DNA from: Casuarina equisetifolia
Taxonomy: Eukaryota > Streptophyta > Magnoliopsida > Fagales > Casuarinaceae
DNA: 64,000 nt
Assembly: GCA_028551475.1 (NCBI GenBank)
Contig: CM052357.1
Location: 2,232,001 to 2,296,000, forward strand
Reading direction: 5' to 3'
Made by a program: the position numbers and the translations under genes. Shown here piece by piece: positions 24,421-35,800 of the stretch; position 1 is the first letter of the stretch, and each line of letters begins with the position of its first letter. The notes beneath the pieces are model-generated. The model was not told the DNA's origin and did no database searches. It saw only the letters and a program-made list of their open reading frames with translations.

Positions 24421-25690
24421 GCTGTTCCTGTTATGTATTGATGTGAGTTGAAAGCAATTCTTATATTTGAAGCCGGAAGAGACAGCCTACGGCTACGCTC
24501 GAAGGCTTCCTCTTCTACTAACACAGCTTCCCGATTAAAAGTTGCAAAAGCAATCTATGTGAAAAAGGATATTAGAAAAGGTCCCAACATTAGCATATCT
24601 ACCATTCCCAATCAAACTTCTAAATCTATAGAGGGCGACGAAGCCGAAGGTCATCGCTATGGACATTATATATTGTATGTATTAGATCATGATAATATAT
24701 TAAAAAAGAACCATATTTTCATCTAAAAACAATTATGCAGGATTTGGACTATACGGATTACAACACGTTTTTGTCAAATTTGCTTCACAATTTACATGTA
24801 CTATCAATCCATATTTTCAATATTAGAAGACCTATCAACGTACATTTCTTGTAATAGAAAACAATCGATTTTATTTTCCTTTCTTTCTCCTCAACTATCA
24901 TGCTCATTCCCCATTTATTCTTACTCTCCTTCACATGAACCTCTGCGTTAATACAACTGAAATCTTCAAACACTTTTGTTAATACGAACTGTATAGATTC
25001 AACAAATCAAGTCATGTACGACAACATTATATACAAAAATGTATATGTTAGGCCCAAACAATGAGAGACTCAAAAGATATTCTTGAGACTTCAAGTGGAT
25101 TCTAGAATATTATTAAATGACAAGAAAGCCTACTACGTCACCTCCTCATTAAAAGACGTGGTAGGCCACGTGGATCACAAGGGAGGTAACCCTAGTTGCC
25201 TCCCGCAACCTTTTCTCTCTCCCCAACCATGTTGGTCGGCGCCGCACCGTCGCATGAACCTCCTTCCTTGAGGAAAAATTTTACAGATTTTTCTTAAATA
25301 TTCATGACAGCAAATAAAGAAAGAATTTACTTGGAAAATATCAACAATTTTGCAAGGATTTCAAAACTTTCTTCAAATATCAAAATTACTTCTAAAAATT
25401 AACCTTGACACAATTGGTTTATGATTTATTATAAATTTCGTACAAATTTTTTAGATAAGGAAATTCTTTCTCTTTTACAATGTAGTATTAAATACCTATA
25501 AAAGGTATTAAAATCACTTCCAAAAATTACTAGCCACATGAAACTCCAACTCAAAATACAATTTTTTAACATTAACCTAGTAGAAATTAACAAATTAAAA
25601 TGTAAAAACTATTTAAATTTTTTTACCATTGTCTAAGTTTTGCTTTAAAATTATCTTTAAAACAAAAATATATTATACTTTATTAAACCT
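24421..25690. other. Intergenic DNA with a small hairpin
   Basis: No gene is supported. The open frame at 24448-24726 (+) partly matches 40540-40700 and looks like repeated flank. A 12-bp stem with one mismatch at 25128-25166 (GCCTACTACGTC / GACGTGGTAGGC) encloses a 15-base loop. Confidence 0.45.
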
Positions 25691-25699
25691 ATTTAATAA

Positions 25700-25930
25700 A
25701 GTGTTGGGAAGGGTGGGGGCATTCCGGTCTTTGTGCGGGGGAAGGGTAGCCCGTACGGGAAAAGGACGATAAAGGCCGCTGTTAGATAAGCAAAGGGCGA
25801 GGGGGGGCAGTGTGGTCTTTTGCTGGGGGAGGGGAGGGGTCGCTATCGGGAAGCATTATTATCCAGTGGACAACTTCTGCTCATACGGTGGAGGAGTATG
25901 CGAGGAAGGACAGATTCAAGTGCAAGCCGC
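25700..25930. other. G-rich island in AT-rich DNA
   Basis: A sharp composition change. The plus strand has many G-runs (GGGAAGGGTGGGGGC, GCGGGGGAAGGGTAGCC, GAGGGGGGGCAGTG, GGGGGAGGGGAGGGG). The phrases GGTCTTTGTGCGGGGGAAGGG and GGTCTTTTGCTGGGGGAGGGG suggest an internal duplication. It lies about 600-850 bp upstream of the TIR-PGG start. No gene recognised. Confidence 0.6.
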
Positions 25931-26059
25931 GTACGAAACGTATTCGCTACATAACAAAAAAGGAATACAAAATATTAAGTTGAGTTTTTATTAGACAATT
26001 ATATTTTGTTTCCTTTAAATAAGATTTATGATTTGAAATAGTCCACACCTATTTATGAT

Positions 26060-26420
26060 GAGCGTTGAGAATCTAATTAATTTAGGAGTCAAAAACTTAA
26101 TTATCTTAAAATAAGGAATTGAGTAGTTTTAAAAAATATTCAAAATTCAGTATATTTAGATATCTAAAACCTAATTATTTTATGAATTCAAAACTTAATT
26201 ATATTAGATTAAAAATTAGACTATAAATAAGAGACAAGAGAAAAAGATAAAATCACACTTATTGAATAAATTGAAATCTTTGTTTGACTTTCATAACTAA
26301 GTAAGTTTTAAATTTTCATTCTTAGTAATTTATATATTACTTTCTTATTATACATTGTTATTTTATTTGAGTTTTAATATAATTTGATGTTTCACAACCG
26401 TAGTACTAAGTTGTGAAAAA
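26060..26420 (+). repeat. Degenerate LTR remnant upstream of the TIR-PGG gene
   Basis: The order of short motifs matches the R/U3-like part of the Gypsy LTR at 4855-5200: AATTTAGGAGTCAAAA, TTAGATATCTAAAACCTAATT, GAATTCAAAACTTAATT, then a TATA-like box followed by AGAGACAAGAGAAAAAG. Similarity is patchy, so it is an old solo LTR or fragment of a related element. Its ends cannot be fixed. Confidence 0.5.
26222..26229 (+). promoter_or_regulatory. Candidate TATA box for the TIR-PGG gene
   Basis: TATAAATA, 327 bases before the ATG and inside the LTR-like stretch, at the place equivalent to CTCTATTTAAG in the intact LTR. A GTAAGTTTT near 26304 and a TACAACAG near 26514 could bound a leader intron. 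That is inference. Confidence 0.4.
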
Positions 26421-26555
26421 GGCCAAATCACTTCAAATGCTTGTGAAGAGTTCTCTTTTCCTTAGTTGTTAGAATCTTGCTGTGTCGTTACATTAATTTT
26501 CTACATCTTTTGTACAACAGGTATTCTTGTTACTAAGTAATCTTACGAGTCTTCA

Positions 26556-28020
26556 ATGGCGCCTATGAGCTCTCAGAGAGCCTCTTCATCTTCGAAACCT
26601 CGTTGCACCTACGATGTTTTTGTCAGTTTCTGCGGCCAAGACAGCCAAAAGAGTTTTCCCAATCATTTGTGTACGGCAATGAAGCAGAATGGCATTAACA
26701 TCTTTATAGACAATGAAAAGCTGGTGAAAGGGAAAGATATTTCTTTAGGACTTTTGAGCGCAATTCAAGAATCCGAATTCGCAGTTGTTATCATCTCAGA
26801 AAATTACGTTTTCTCCAAACGGTGTTTGAAGGAGTTGGCCAAGATTGTGGAATTACACAGAGAGACTCGGCTGAAAGTTTTGCCAATCTTTTATCATGTG
26901 AATTGCTTGGACGAGCAGAGAAACAATTTTACAGAAGCTTTTGCGAGGCATAAAGAAGACCCTGAGACTGACGAAGAGCAAGAGAAAAAGTGGAGAGCCG
27001 CTTTAAGGGAAGTGAGTGATTTTTCTGGATGGGACCTTCCTGATAGGTATGTGGTTTGTTATACTTAAATCTCCATGGATTAAGATGATGGCTTTAGAAA
27101 TTTGGGTATAACTATTATTTTCATTTTATAGACCTGAATCAATCGTTGTTGAAGAAATTTGCGGAGAGATACTTGGTGGGTTTGGCCAAAACTCGTCAAA
27201 CATTTCCCAAGAGATGCCAAAGATCCAGTATTGCCTTGAGATGCCGAGACACCAGTTTGACATCCATAAAGAAAATGCTTTCGGCGCTAGCGCGGTGCAA
27301 CCGAAATTGTTGGAGAGAGATGTCGAAAAGCCAAGCTCAGGCGAAATTAATGCTTTGGGAAAAGGTAATGTCAAAGATGCGAATCTTAGGCTTTATAGTC
27401 ACCTTTCATTTATTAAAAATAGGTTTAAAAACTAACTCATGATTTAGGTACTGCCTCCCTACCTGATGATGGCGACGACGAAGACTTGCCAAGAGATACG
27501 ATTATTAACGAAGGGGAAGGAGGGCTAGGAGGCGGTAAGGTTGGGGGAGGAGGAGGGTGGGGAGCGGAAGCACTGGGAGGAAGAGGAGGAGGGTGGGGAG
27601 GGGTGGATAGCAGTACTTTACGTTGGATTGGCGTTACGTATTGCTTCTATTGCTCATGCAGCATTACTAAAGCCACCAGGTGGATATAATGATTTGGGCA
27701 TTCCTAAACTTTTGGGAAACAAGTGGTTTTCAGTATTTGCTGCATCAAACGCAATTACATTTACATTCTCTATTATTTTGATGGTCATATTTATTTTATT
27801 TTTTATATCTCAATATAAGAATAGAGATTTACCATGGTCGAGGACATGGAAGAGATATGGATTCGTTACTCTCTTTATTGTCATGGTAGGAATGACACTT
27901 AGCTTCATTGCCGTAGATCTTTTGATGTATCAAAACCAAGTGACACGGCTTCTTATTGCATTTGGTGTGGCTTTTGTGGTAATAGTTTTGTCCATTAAAA
28001 TTTCCCGTAGAGTTCAGTAA
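26556..28020 (+). CDS. TIR-PGG fusion: TIR domain joined to a four-helix PGG membrane domain
   Basis: Four exons fit: 26556-27046, 27132-27364, 27448-27534 and 27611-28020 (491+233+87+410 nt, 407 codons, 406 aa), all with GT/AG ends and agreeing phase. Residues 1-164 are a TIR domain (YDVFVSFCGQD, EKLVKGKDISL, VVIISENYVFSKRCLKEL, VLPIFYHVN). The conserved catalytic Glu is at 93, but the usual SFRGEDTR is SFCGQDSQ. Exon 2 starts PESIVVEEICGEI, like the NB-ARC exon of a TNL, then diverges to an unknown linker; no P-loop follows. Exon 3 is acidic (DDGDDEDLP), then Gly-rich. The last exon is a PGG domain: a first helix ending KPPGGYND, WFSVFAASNAITFTFS, and three more membrane helices. PGG is known from ACD6-like ankyrin proteins; no ankyrin repeats are seen. 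I infer a membrane-anchored TIR signalling protein. The 76-nt third intron is G-rich and odd; without it the frame breaks before the PGG. Confidence 0.75.
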
Positions 28021-31000
28021 GGCAATTCCTAGGATTGTTCCCAAAAAAGGGATGCTCCCTTAAGTCCGTTGCAATGTCCGTCACTATGCTAGAACATAAG
28101 CGAATGAAAGGTCATTCATATTAGATGTTGGGATGCTACAACAATGCCATCCTTCTTTTGTATTTGGTTTAAATTTGATACATTGTAAGATTTATCCCTT
28201 TCATGAATTTGATGAAAACAAAATGGATTCTCTTTCAAAGTTTATACCCTTTTTTGTTTGTATTACTTTATGTTTAAAGTTGTCTCAAAATCAAGGTCCA
28301 GGATCCTTGTTTCAATAGTCATTTCTAAACCATGCTTACATGCACGTAGTTGATTTGTTAGTGGGCTTCCACATTCTTAACGTGTGGGGCACTCACTTCT
28401 TGACATCTATAGCTAACCCTTTATTTTGGGACCATCCATTGAACCGTTTGGTGTGGAAGACCCAGATCTCATAACCTTCTCTCTACAACTGTAGGTTCTA
28501 GCATTGTTATGACCTGTAAAGACATGCTTCGTTCCTTTTTTTTTTTTTTTGTCGTAATACCTTATATAATCTACAATTACTTATGGAATCTTTTATACAC
28601 AAATGATTAGTATTTTAGTTTTGTAAGTTGATTTTAAAGAAAAAAATGTCTTTAAGAGCACACACACATCTTGTTGATGATTTTAAGAGACAATGATCTA
28701 ATAATGTTTACATGTTATTCCCAACATTATCTTATCGTAAAGCACAAGAGCAGAAGCGGACGTGGACTCGAATTGTGTTGCTTTCATATAATAAGTGCAA
28801 TGGATAGGACATAAATCTGCAGTCAGTAGACGGACTTCAGACAATAGGAAATATTTAGTTTCCTTATTACACACACAGAAGAATCATTTACGTAGACCCC
28901 CGAAAAAAAAAGAAAAAAAAAACACAACGGCATTGTGCTTCAAAACACGGACGCTAAACTTCACTGGAGCTTTATTTTCATCCCTGTTTTACTATAATAT
29001 GCATCAGATTTAGTCCACGGATGGACTCAATTCACCTGCAAAAAACCCAAATCGGCAGAGTTAGTCTATTTGATCATGGCGAAAAACTGGATCAGGAAAG
29101 AAAAGGCAGGCATAAGAGATTTACTTGGAACAGTCGGTGGTGGGTGTAATTTTGTAGGGACAAGAGTGGAATCCAAAACCGACATGAACACGAGCACTGG
29201 TGTACATGCCATCTTGGGAGCTGCGAACCTTGCCATGAAAGTAATCTTAGTTGCTCTTTAACAGACAGAAGCCTTTCTTGCTTTGTTTCTGGGTGTGTGG
29301 AAAACACCATGGCCGTCTCGGCCTTATATAGAGACCAAAGAGGATGGAGGCTACAGGGAAACCGAGAAGGGCGAGAAGATTCGGAACTTCATGTGGAAAA
29401 AGGAGTTCCGTAAGGGACAGTGATTATCTACATGTTGAAGATTCAAGGAGTGGAAGAGGAAGTTGTCGTTAAGCATCCTTGATTTGCAGAGACAAGGATT
29501 GATGAGGAACAAGCCTGGACTAAGCATGCAAAAACAAACTTGTATGGACTGGTTGAACCTTCCTTTTCAGCCTCCTCTGATTGATACTCCTTCTCACTTC
29601 TTGTGTTCTGCTAATAGTCAAGACAGTCTGTAGAAAGTGTTCAAATCCGACTAGTCAAATTGGGAGGTACGCTTCACTTGGCAGCCTTTGCATTGATTCT
29701 ACTCAGAAGCTTACCAACATACCTTAACATTACAGATTTGCTTTGGAGGATAACCCCCAATCTCTGAACACGTGCTCTTCACTTCAAGCTTCTCTTCCTC
29801 GGTTGTAATTTTTAACTCATAATTCTCATCCAAATGTACTTCTGACATCAGTGCTTTTGAGCATTAGCTCCTTGAAAATTTTCAAGAAAGAACGAAAAAA
29901 TTATTGAAGTAATGCACATACTTCTGCACATCATTCCTTAAAGTAAGCCCAATGGAAGAACTTTTGACAATATAGCGGAATGTGCTACAACTTGACAATG
30001 GTTGGCATTAATAATTGGATAAATAAATAATTGGCATTTCATTATGAAATAGCGTAGAGAAACGGTCTAGATGCAAATCCAGTAAGCCCAATGGAAGCTT
30101 TCCTAATTCATGAAAGCTGCTACAAGGCCTCCTCTGCCCTCACAGTACGGTGCTCCACCACGATAACCACCATCCTCTGTTATATGATAGCCCCAACTAG
30201 TTGTCTCTAAAAATTGTATATAAGAACATTCAGATTGCTCATGAATCATTCAAGGAAGGAATAAAATTTCCAGGAGACTAACTCTTTTACCTTCTCTATT
30301 TCTCTAGTTGCTTCATTCTTCCTTCTCAAGTTCTAAATTTCTACACAACTCTACTATTAGGTTGTGCAAATAAAAAGTAAAATATAAGCATTTAATGACT
30401 TCTTATTATATTTTACTTGCAGAAATTCATTGATTCAATGATCTAATGACAATTTTTTTCTTATAAATTTTTATTTTGAATCAAGGAAAACTTATTCACA
30501 TAAAAAAGAAACATATAATATATGGATGGTCTTTTTATTTTGAATCAATACCCTATGGTCTGTTGCTAAGACTAATGACCAATGACCGTGATTTCTTTTA
30601 CTCCATACCATGAAGAGGTTATGTAAAAATAAAGTGAAGCTATTCAATGAACATAAAAGGAATAGTGGAAGTTAAGGTTACAAGGCTTATACTTGGACAA
30701 CTATTTTTTCTCACAAGATCCCTTCGGCCATGCTTTGTTCCAATCTTTGAATGCTTAGTAAAATTCCCTATAACGCATGGATCAATTCATGATTTTTGCT
30801 TAGAATATGAGACTTTTAGCTTTATTCATTTTAAGATTTGGATAAGTTCAACTAAGTCAAATATTGACAAGGATACAATGTGAATCAAGACAACAAAATA
30901 AGGAAGGAAAAGAACAAACAAAACATATGATGCTATTTCTAATGCAATAACATTAGTAATGATTTCAAGTAGGCATATCTAGAATATGTAAAGGATGTAG

Positions 31001-31849
31001 TGTTGAGAAAGGCAATTAAGTAAGTAGTGAATTAAGGCCGTTGGGCTACTCCCGATGGTAGAACTAATAGCAAAAATTTTTGATCCAAAATAAAATGATA
31101 ATGATACTAAACGAGAGAAAGAAAGTTATGAGCAATATCTAATTATTTGATTAAATTTCACATCATCATATCAATACTTCACGTTTCATTAATAAGGCCA
31201 TTAATGGGAAAGGAAGACATGCTTAGTGCTAGTCATGCAAATAAATCACCAGCTTCTGAAAAAACTGAGCATTTCTAAACATCCAAAAAAAAAGGGCTTC
31301 ACGAGCACAAAAGTTGAGGGTCATGTCTTACCATGGAAAGATTGATGCTCCTTTTGATTTCCATTGTATATTCATAAAATACTAACTCCCGGTAGACTAA
31401 AAAGTTAGTTTAAAGATGAGAATAATAGTTGTAAGTTTGTAGTCGTTATATTTAACAATAAAAGTATTGTCATATAAGAATAAAAGAAGATAAAATAAAA
31501 AGCTTAAAATGAATTCTAACATAGTAGGCATGAGAACACTAAAACTGTCATATACAAGCTCAACGTTTGTGAAATTGAAAAATCTTAGCACTGATTTAGA
31601 GGAATAAAAAGAGTTGAAATTACTTTACATTTATCTTAGATACAACATCTTATCTTTGTATTTAGTATTATTATTGGTTGTTAGAGATGCTTATCAGTTT
31701 ATTATAACAACTTTTTTGTAATTGAAGGATAGACCATGTACACGAGCTCTAGTATTTCCTGGTATTTATTTTAATAATTTGGACTTCTTAAAATTTTTTT
31801 AAAGCGTTACTCGTCTTCAAAATTGGTTTTAATGTCAGTTTGGCCAAAA
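28021..31849. other. Intergenic DNA, no supported gene
   Basis: The 3' side of the TIR-PGG gene, then AT-rich DNA. A minus-strand TATATAAGG at about 29314-29322 precedes a 56-codon frame (29236-29066) without recognisable homology. The frame at 30647-30883 (+) shares short stretches with about 44870-44960 and is probably repeated flank. Confidence 0.4.
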
Positions 31850-32000
31850 AGTTGATTTTGGAGCCGATTTAAAGGTGATATTCAACATAAAAACCAAGAA
31901 ACTAATAAATGTAAACAATTAATACAGTAAAAGAAGGGAACAAAAATCATCAACAATGAATGTCATTTTATAATGTGACTTCTAGCTATGAAGTGGATAT
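31850..32000 (-). pseudogene. Short relic shared with the 45.4-kb C-JID remnant
   Basis: ATAAAAACCAAGAAACTAAT, AAGGGAACAAAAAT and CAACAATGAATG match 45420-45500 in order. That stretch lies at the upstream edge of a C-JID relic. Only this sliver of the former gene is detectable here. Confidence 0.45.
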
Positions 32001-32897
32001 GTATTAGTACTTGGGAAGCGACAATGGAAATGCCTATTTTAAGAGAACTCCTGTTTTAATAAAATGCCTGTTTTAAGGCATTTTCTTATGTCTATTTACT
32101 TCTAACTTTAGATAAAGCTAATCAACTATCAACTTGGTTTGCACTAGAATTTATCAATCTTTTATCAAATACTATTTTTAATAATTATTATCCAGTAGTT
32201 TTGGAAAACTATTTTAACAAAATGGAAACAAGTTTGTTTTCTTTCTAAAATGTATTCTCGTTTTTATGCTTTTAAAAGTGAATAATTTGTTAAATGTTTT
32301 GAGAAAAATACATTTTAGTTATGTAGATAGAAGAATTTTGAAAGACATAAATACACAAAACCCAAATTTTTTAATAACTTTTCTCGTAAATGCAAACCAA
32401 TAATAAAGGATTGTGTTCCAAAATTATTATTCTAGTTTTTTTAATCCATGTGCTTATCTATAGTGTGAGGTATGTCTATTTTTCCATTGATGTTTGTTGT
32501 ATAGGAAAGATGTATATTTTTACAGTCAAAATCTTAAATAAATTCTATAGAATGAACATCCAACATTTAAGCTACACTTATTTGCTCTAGTTTTCTTTTA
32601 ATATTTATCACACATTTCTGGCCTATGTATATGAAAAAATGATAAAGAGAAAATCATGACAACGTTAAGCACCTCTTTCACACTAAAACCTGCACAAAAT
32701 CCAACCGGTAAGAGATAGCAAAAAATCCAAACAGCCCAAAAAAGGAAATTCAACCATATATCAAAGGTGTTTCTCCAAATGGATGAAAAACATAAAAAAT
32801 GTATTAGTTCATGTTATCGAAATAAATCCATTCTTACTTAAAGCCTCCAACAAAATATCCTCAGAAAAGGAAAGGGTTTTGAGATTTCATGGGTCCG

Positions 32898-35800
32898 TTA
32901 CGCTCCCGGCTCTTCTGCCTTGTTCTCGTTCCCCTCCTGCCCCTCCTCCTCTTCCTCTTGCTCTCCTCCTCTTACTCTTCCCCCAATTCCTCTTCCCGTC
33001 TTCTTGCTGTTGGCTGTTGCTGGTTTGATAAGGCCATAGGCTTCGTTATACAAGAATTGCAGTTGCTGTATAGGTAAGACCACATACTGAAAGGCATTGC
33101 TATAGAAGAAATTCTCTATTCGCTGTTGCTTGCTTGATAAGGCCATAAACCGAGAGGCTTCGTTATAGAAGAATCGCAGTTCCTGTCTAAATAAGGTCAT
33201 ATACTGAAAGACTTTGTTACTGAAGAAGCAATTCTCTCTTGGCTGTTTCTGCTTTAATAAGGCCATAGACTGAGAGGCTTCCTTTAAGAAGAATCGCAGT
33301 TCCTGTTTAAATAAGGCCATAGACTTAAAGACTTCGTTACTGAAGAAGCAATTCTCTGTTGGCTGTTGCTGCTTTAATAAGGCCATAAACTGAGAGGCTT
33401 CGTTATACAAGAGTCGCAGTTCCTGTTTAAATAAGGCCTTAGACTGAGAGGCTTTGTTATAGAAGAAGCCATTCTCAGGAGATACTGAACATCTTCCCGC
33501 CGTTGCTTTTCGTTTGATAGGGCCATAGACTAAAAGATTTCCGTCATAGAAGCGATTCTCAGGACATTCTGAAGCTAAATCATGTGGAGAAATGCTTCTG
33601 ATAATTCTACTAATTTCACGGCCCTCTGAAGGAGGATCCCAAAGTACACGGGCCCCAAACTCCTTTATCGGTACATTTGGGCTGCTTATTATAATTGCTC
33701 GACCAAACATAATTCCTTTGGCTAAAGCACGGGCGACTTACAAATACCCAAACTCCATTTCTCCTAGGGGAAGGGACTTCAGGCACACGTATGACTATGT
33801 GACTATCTCTATTGCTCCAAGTCCGGTAAATGTCACTAGGATGTTTACCATTTTCGTAGACTTCCAAATTCAAATTAAACACAGGAAATACCTTTCCTTT
33901 TCTATTTTCACGACTGTGGCATTCGAAGACTTCATAAACAATAACCAGCATAATTCCGTCATTAAATATCGCCCCACCATCGAACATATCAAAATCCATT
34001 TGACATCTACGCCTTCCGAAGAAGTTGCGTACCTTGGCGCTTCTCTTATTGAACCATCCCGGAATATCAGATTTCAGCGTACGGCCCCATGATAAAGCCT
34101 CGAAAGCCATCTCTATCTGTTTATTTAAAAAAAAAAATATTGCAAAAACGAGAAGATAAAGACAAGATGTTTATGTTAATAATAACTTTTGAGTTTAATT
34201 CAACGGCACAAGATGTTTATGATAAAAAAATAAATAATAAGAGACTTACTCCCGAAGACTCCATCTTAGATCCCCTATATGTTTGAGCCAAATGTAGGGT
34301 CCTATCTCGTCTGCCGTTGTAACCAAAATAAGTGGCCGCAACAGATGAACCACCGGCCACCAACACTTCACTTGAACTCCATACGACCCTTGGCTCAGAA
34401 AATGTATCCAACGATCGACAATTTCTTAGACCAATAACAGATAAGCTCAGTGAAAGCTTTGGTGGCAATTCTTTAAGCCTACTACAATCATTCAACTCAA
34501 GGTAAGTAAGCTTATGGAGTTGAGAAAGGTCATTTATTCTCGTAAAATTGTTTCCCGATAAATTCAAATGCTCAAGCAAGGATAAGCATCCAAAATCACT
34601 AGGTAATGCTCCATTTGATAAGTCACAATAAATCAACTCCAATTTCTTTAGAGACTCTAACAATAAAGCCAAATGAGGGAGTGAAAAGGTAATAGGCCTT
34701 AAAAAACTACCACCACCATGTAATTCTTCAAGGTTTGAAAATCGGCTAAAGTCTAGCATCTTGATTGAATTTTACAAGTTACTCAAGTTAATGTACTTTA
34801 ATTTGTCAAAATTCTGCAATAAATTAACAAATTTTTAAGAAAATAAATGAAATAAAATAAGAAGAAAAAAATAAATTTACATAAGCTAAAATTTATACCT
34901 TTGTTACATCCCATAACTGTTTGATGTTGCTCATAGTCATTTTAAGTTCAACAAGATTGTTAGGTTCAAAATCAACTGGCAAGTATTCCAAAGGATATTC
35001 CCACCATTCTAGAACACATAACTCATTGCTTAGCATAAATTTTGAAGAATTTCCATACCGTTTTATTGTGCTTAAATATTCTTCTACATCATACTTATTG
35101 AAACTTATCGGACGAATCACAAGCATTCTCAACCTTTTCATTTTTGATAAACCTTCTAAATTAAGTTTCATTGGTTTTGGTAAAGGTAACTTTAGGAAGA
35201 TTGCTTCTACAACATCACTTTCCTGAAAACACAAAAGAAAACAAAATTAGTATGATTAAAATTTTTGACAAATTTTCATAACAATTGGTACTAAATAATG
35301 CTTCTTAGAGTTCTTGTCTAGAAGAATGCACTTACGATATTTTTGTTTAACACATGAATGATATTTTTGTGAGACCATAATCTACTACACTTGCCAAGCT
35401 CCCTTGATGACTCTAAATGGACTATTTGATGACCCATTTCTTGAACCAAATCATGCATTTCAAGTATGTTGTTCTTTGAGATTGTAATAAGAGATTTGTT
35501 CTCAAGAATTGGAATATCATTCTTTGGAAAGTGACCAAGAGCTTTTAATTTATAGGAAACATCACTTACCAACTCTCCTTTGAAGAAACAAGCAACATCT
35601 AGAAATAACTTTTTTTTGAAGATAATCCTTCATAACTTATTTGAAGTATATTGAAAATATCACAATCAAGTTCTGCTTTAAGTCGATCTAATGCATCTTC
35701 CCATGCACCCCATGTGCTACCAAATAAGAATGAGCCAAAAACTTTAAGAGCTAAAGGAAGCCCTCTTGCATGCTTCACTATATCATGTGATAATGCCTCA

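Noticed and set aside
24448-24726. 92-codon plus-strand frame as a gene
   Set aside because: Its DNA partly repeats at 40540-40700 without an open frame there, so it is flank sequence open by chance.
27535-27583. A 49-nt intron in the TIR-PGG gene (acceptor at 27582-27583)
   Set aside because: It keeps phase but is shorter than plant introns normally are; the 76-nt option was preferred.
27486-27689. Gly-rich frame as the true end of the TIR gene
   Set aside because: It runs over the PGG coding sequence in another phase, and its C-terminus shows no domain, while the alternative gives a full PGG domain.
30100-30220. Minus-strand Gly-rich peptide (EDGGYRGGAPYCEGRGG)
   Set aside because: A single short piece after a stop, with no start, upstream exon or recognisable family.
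33021-33476. Tandem array read as a simple non-coding satellite
   Set aside because: The 120-bp period keeps one frame open for 270 codons and the units resemble the adjoining C-JID tail.
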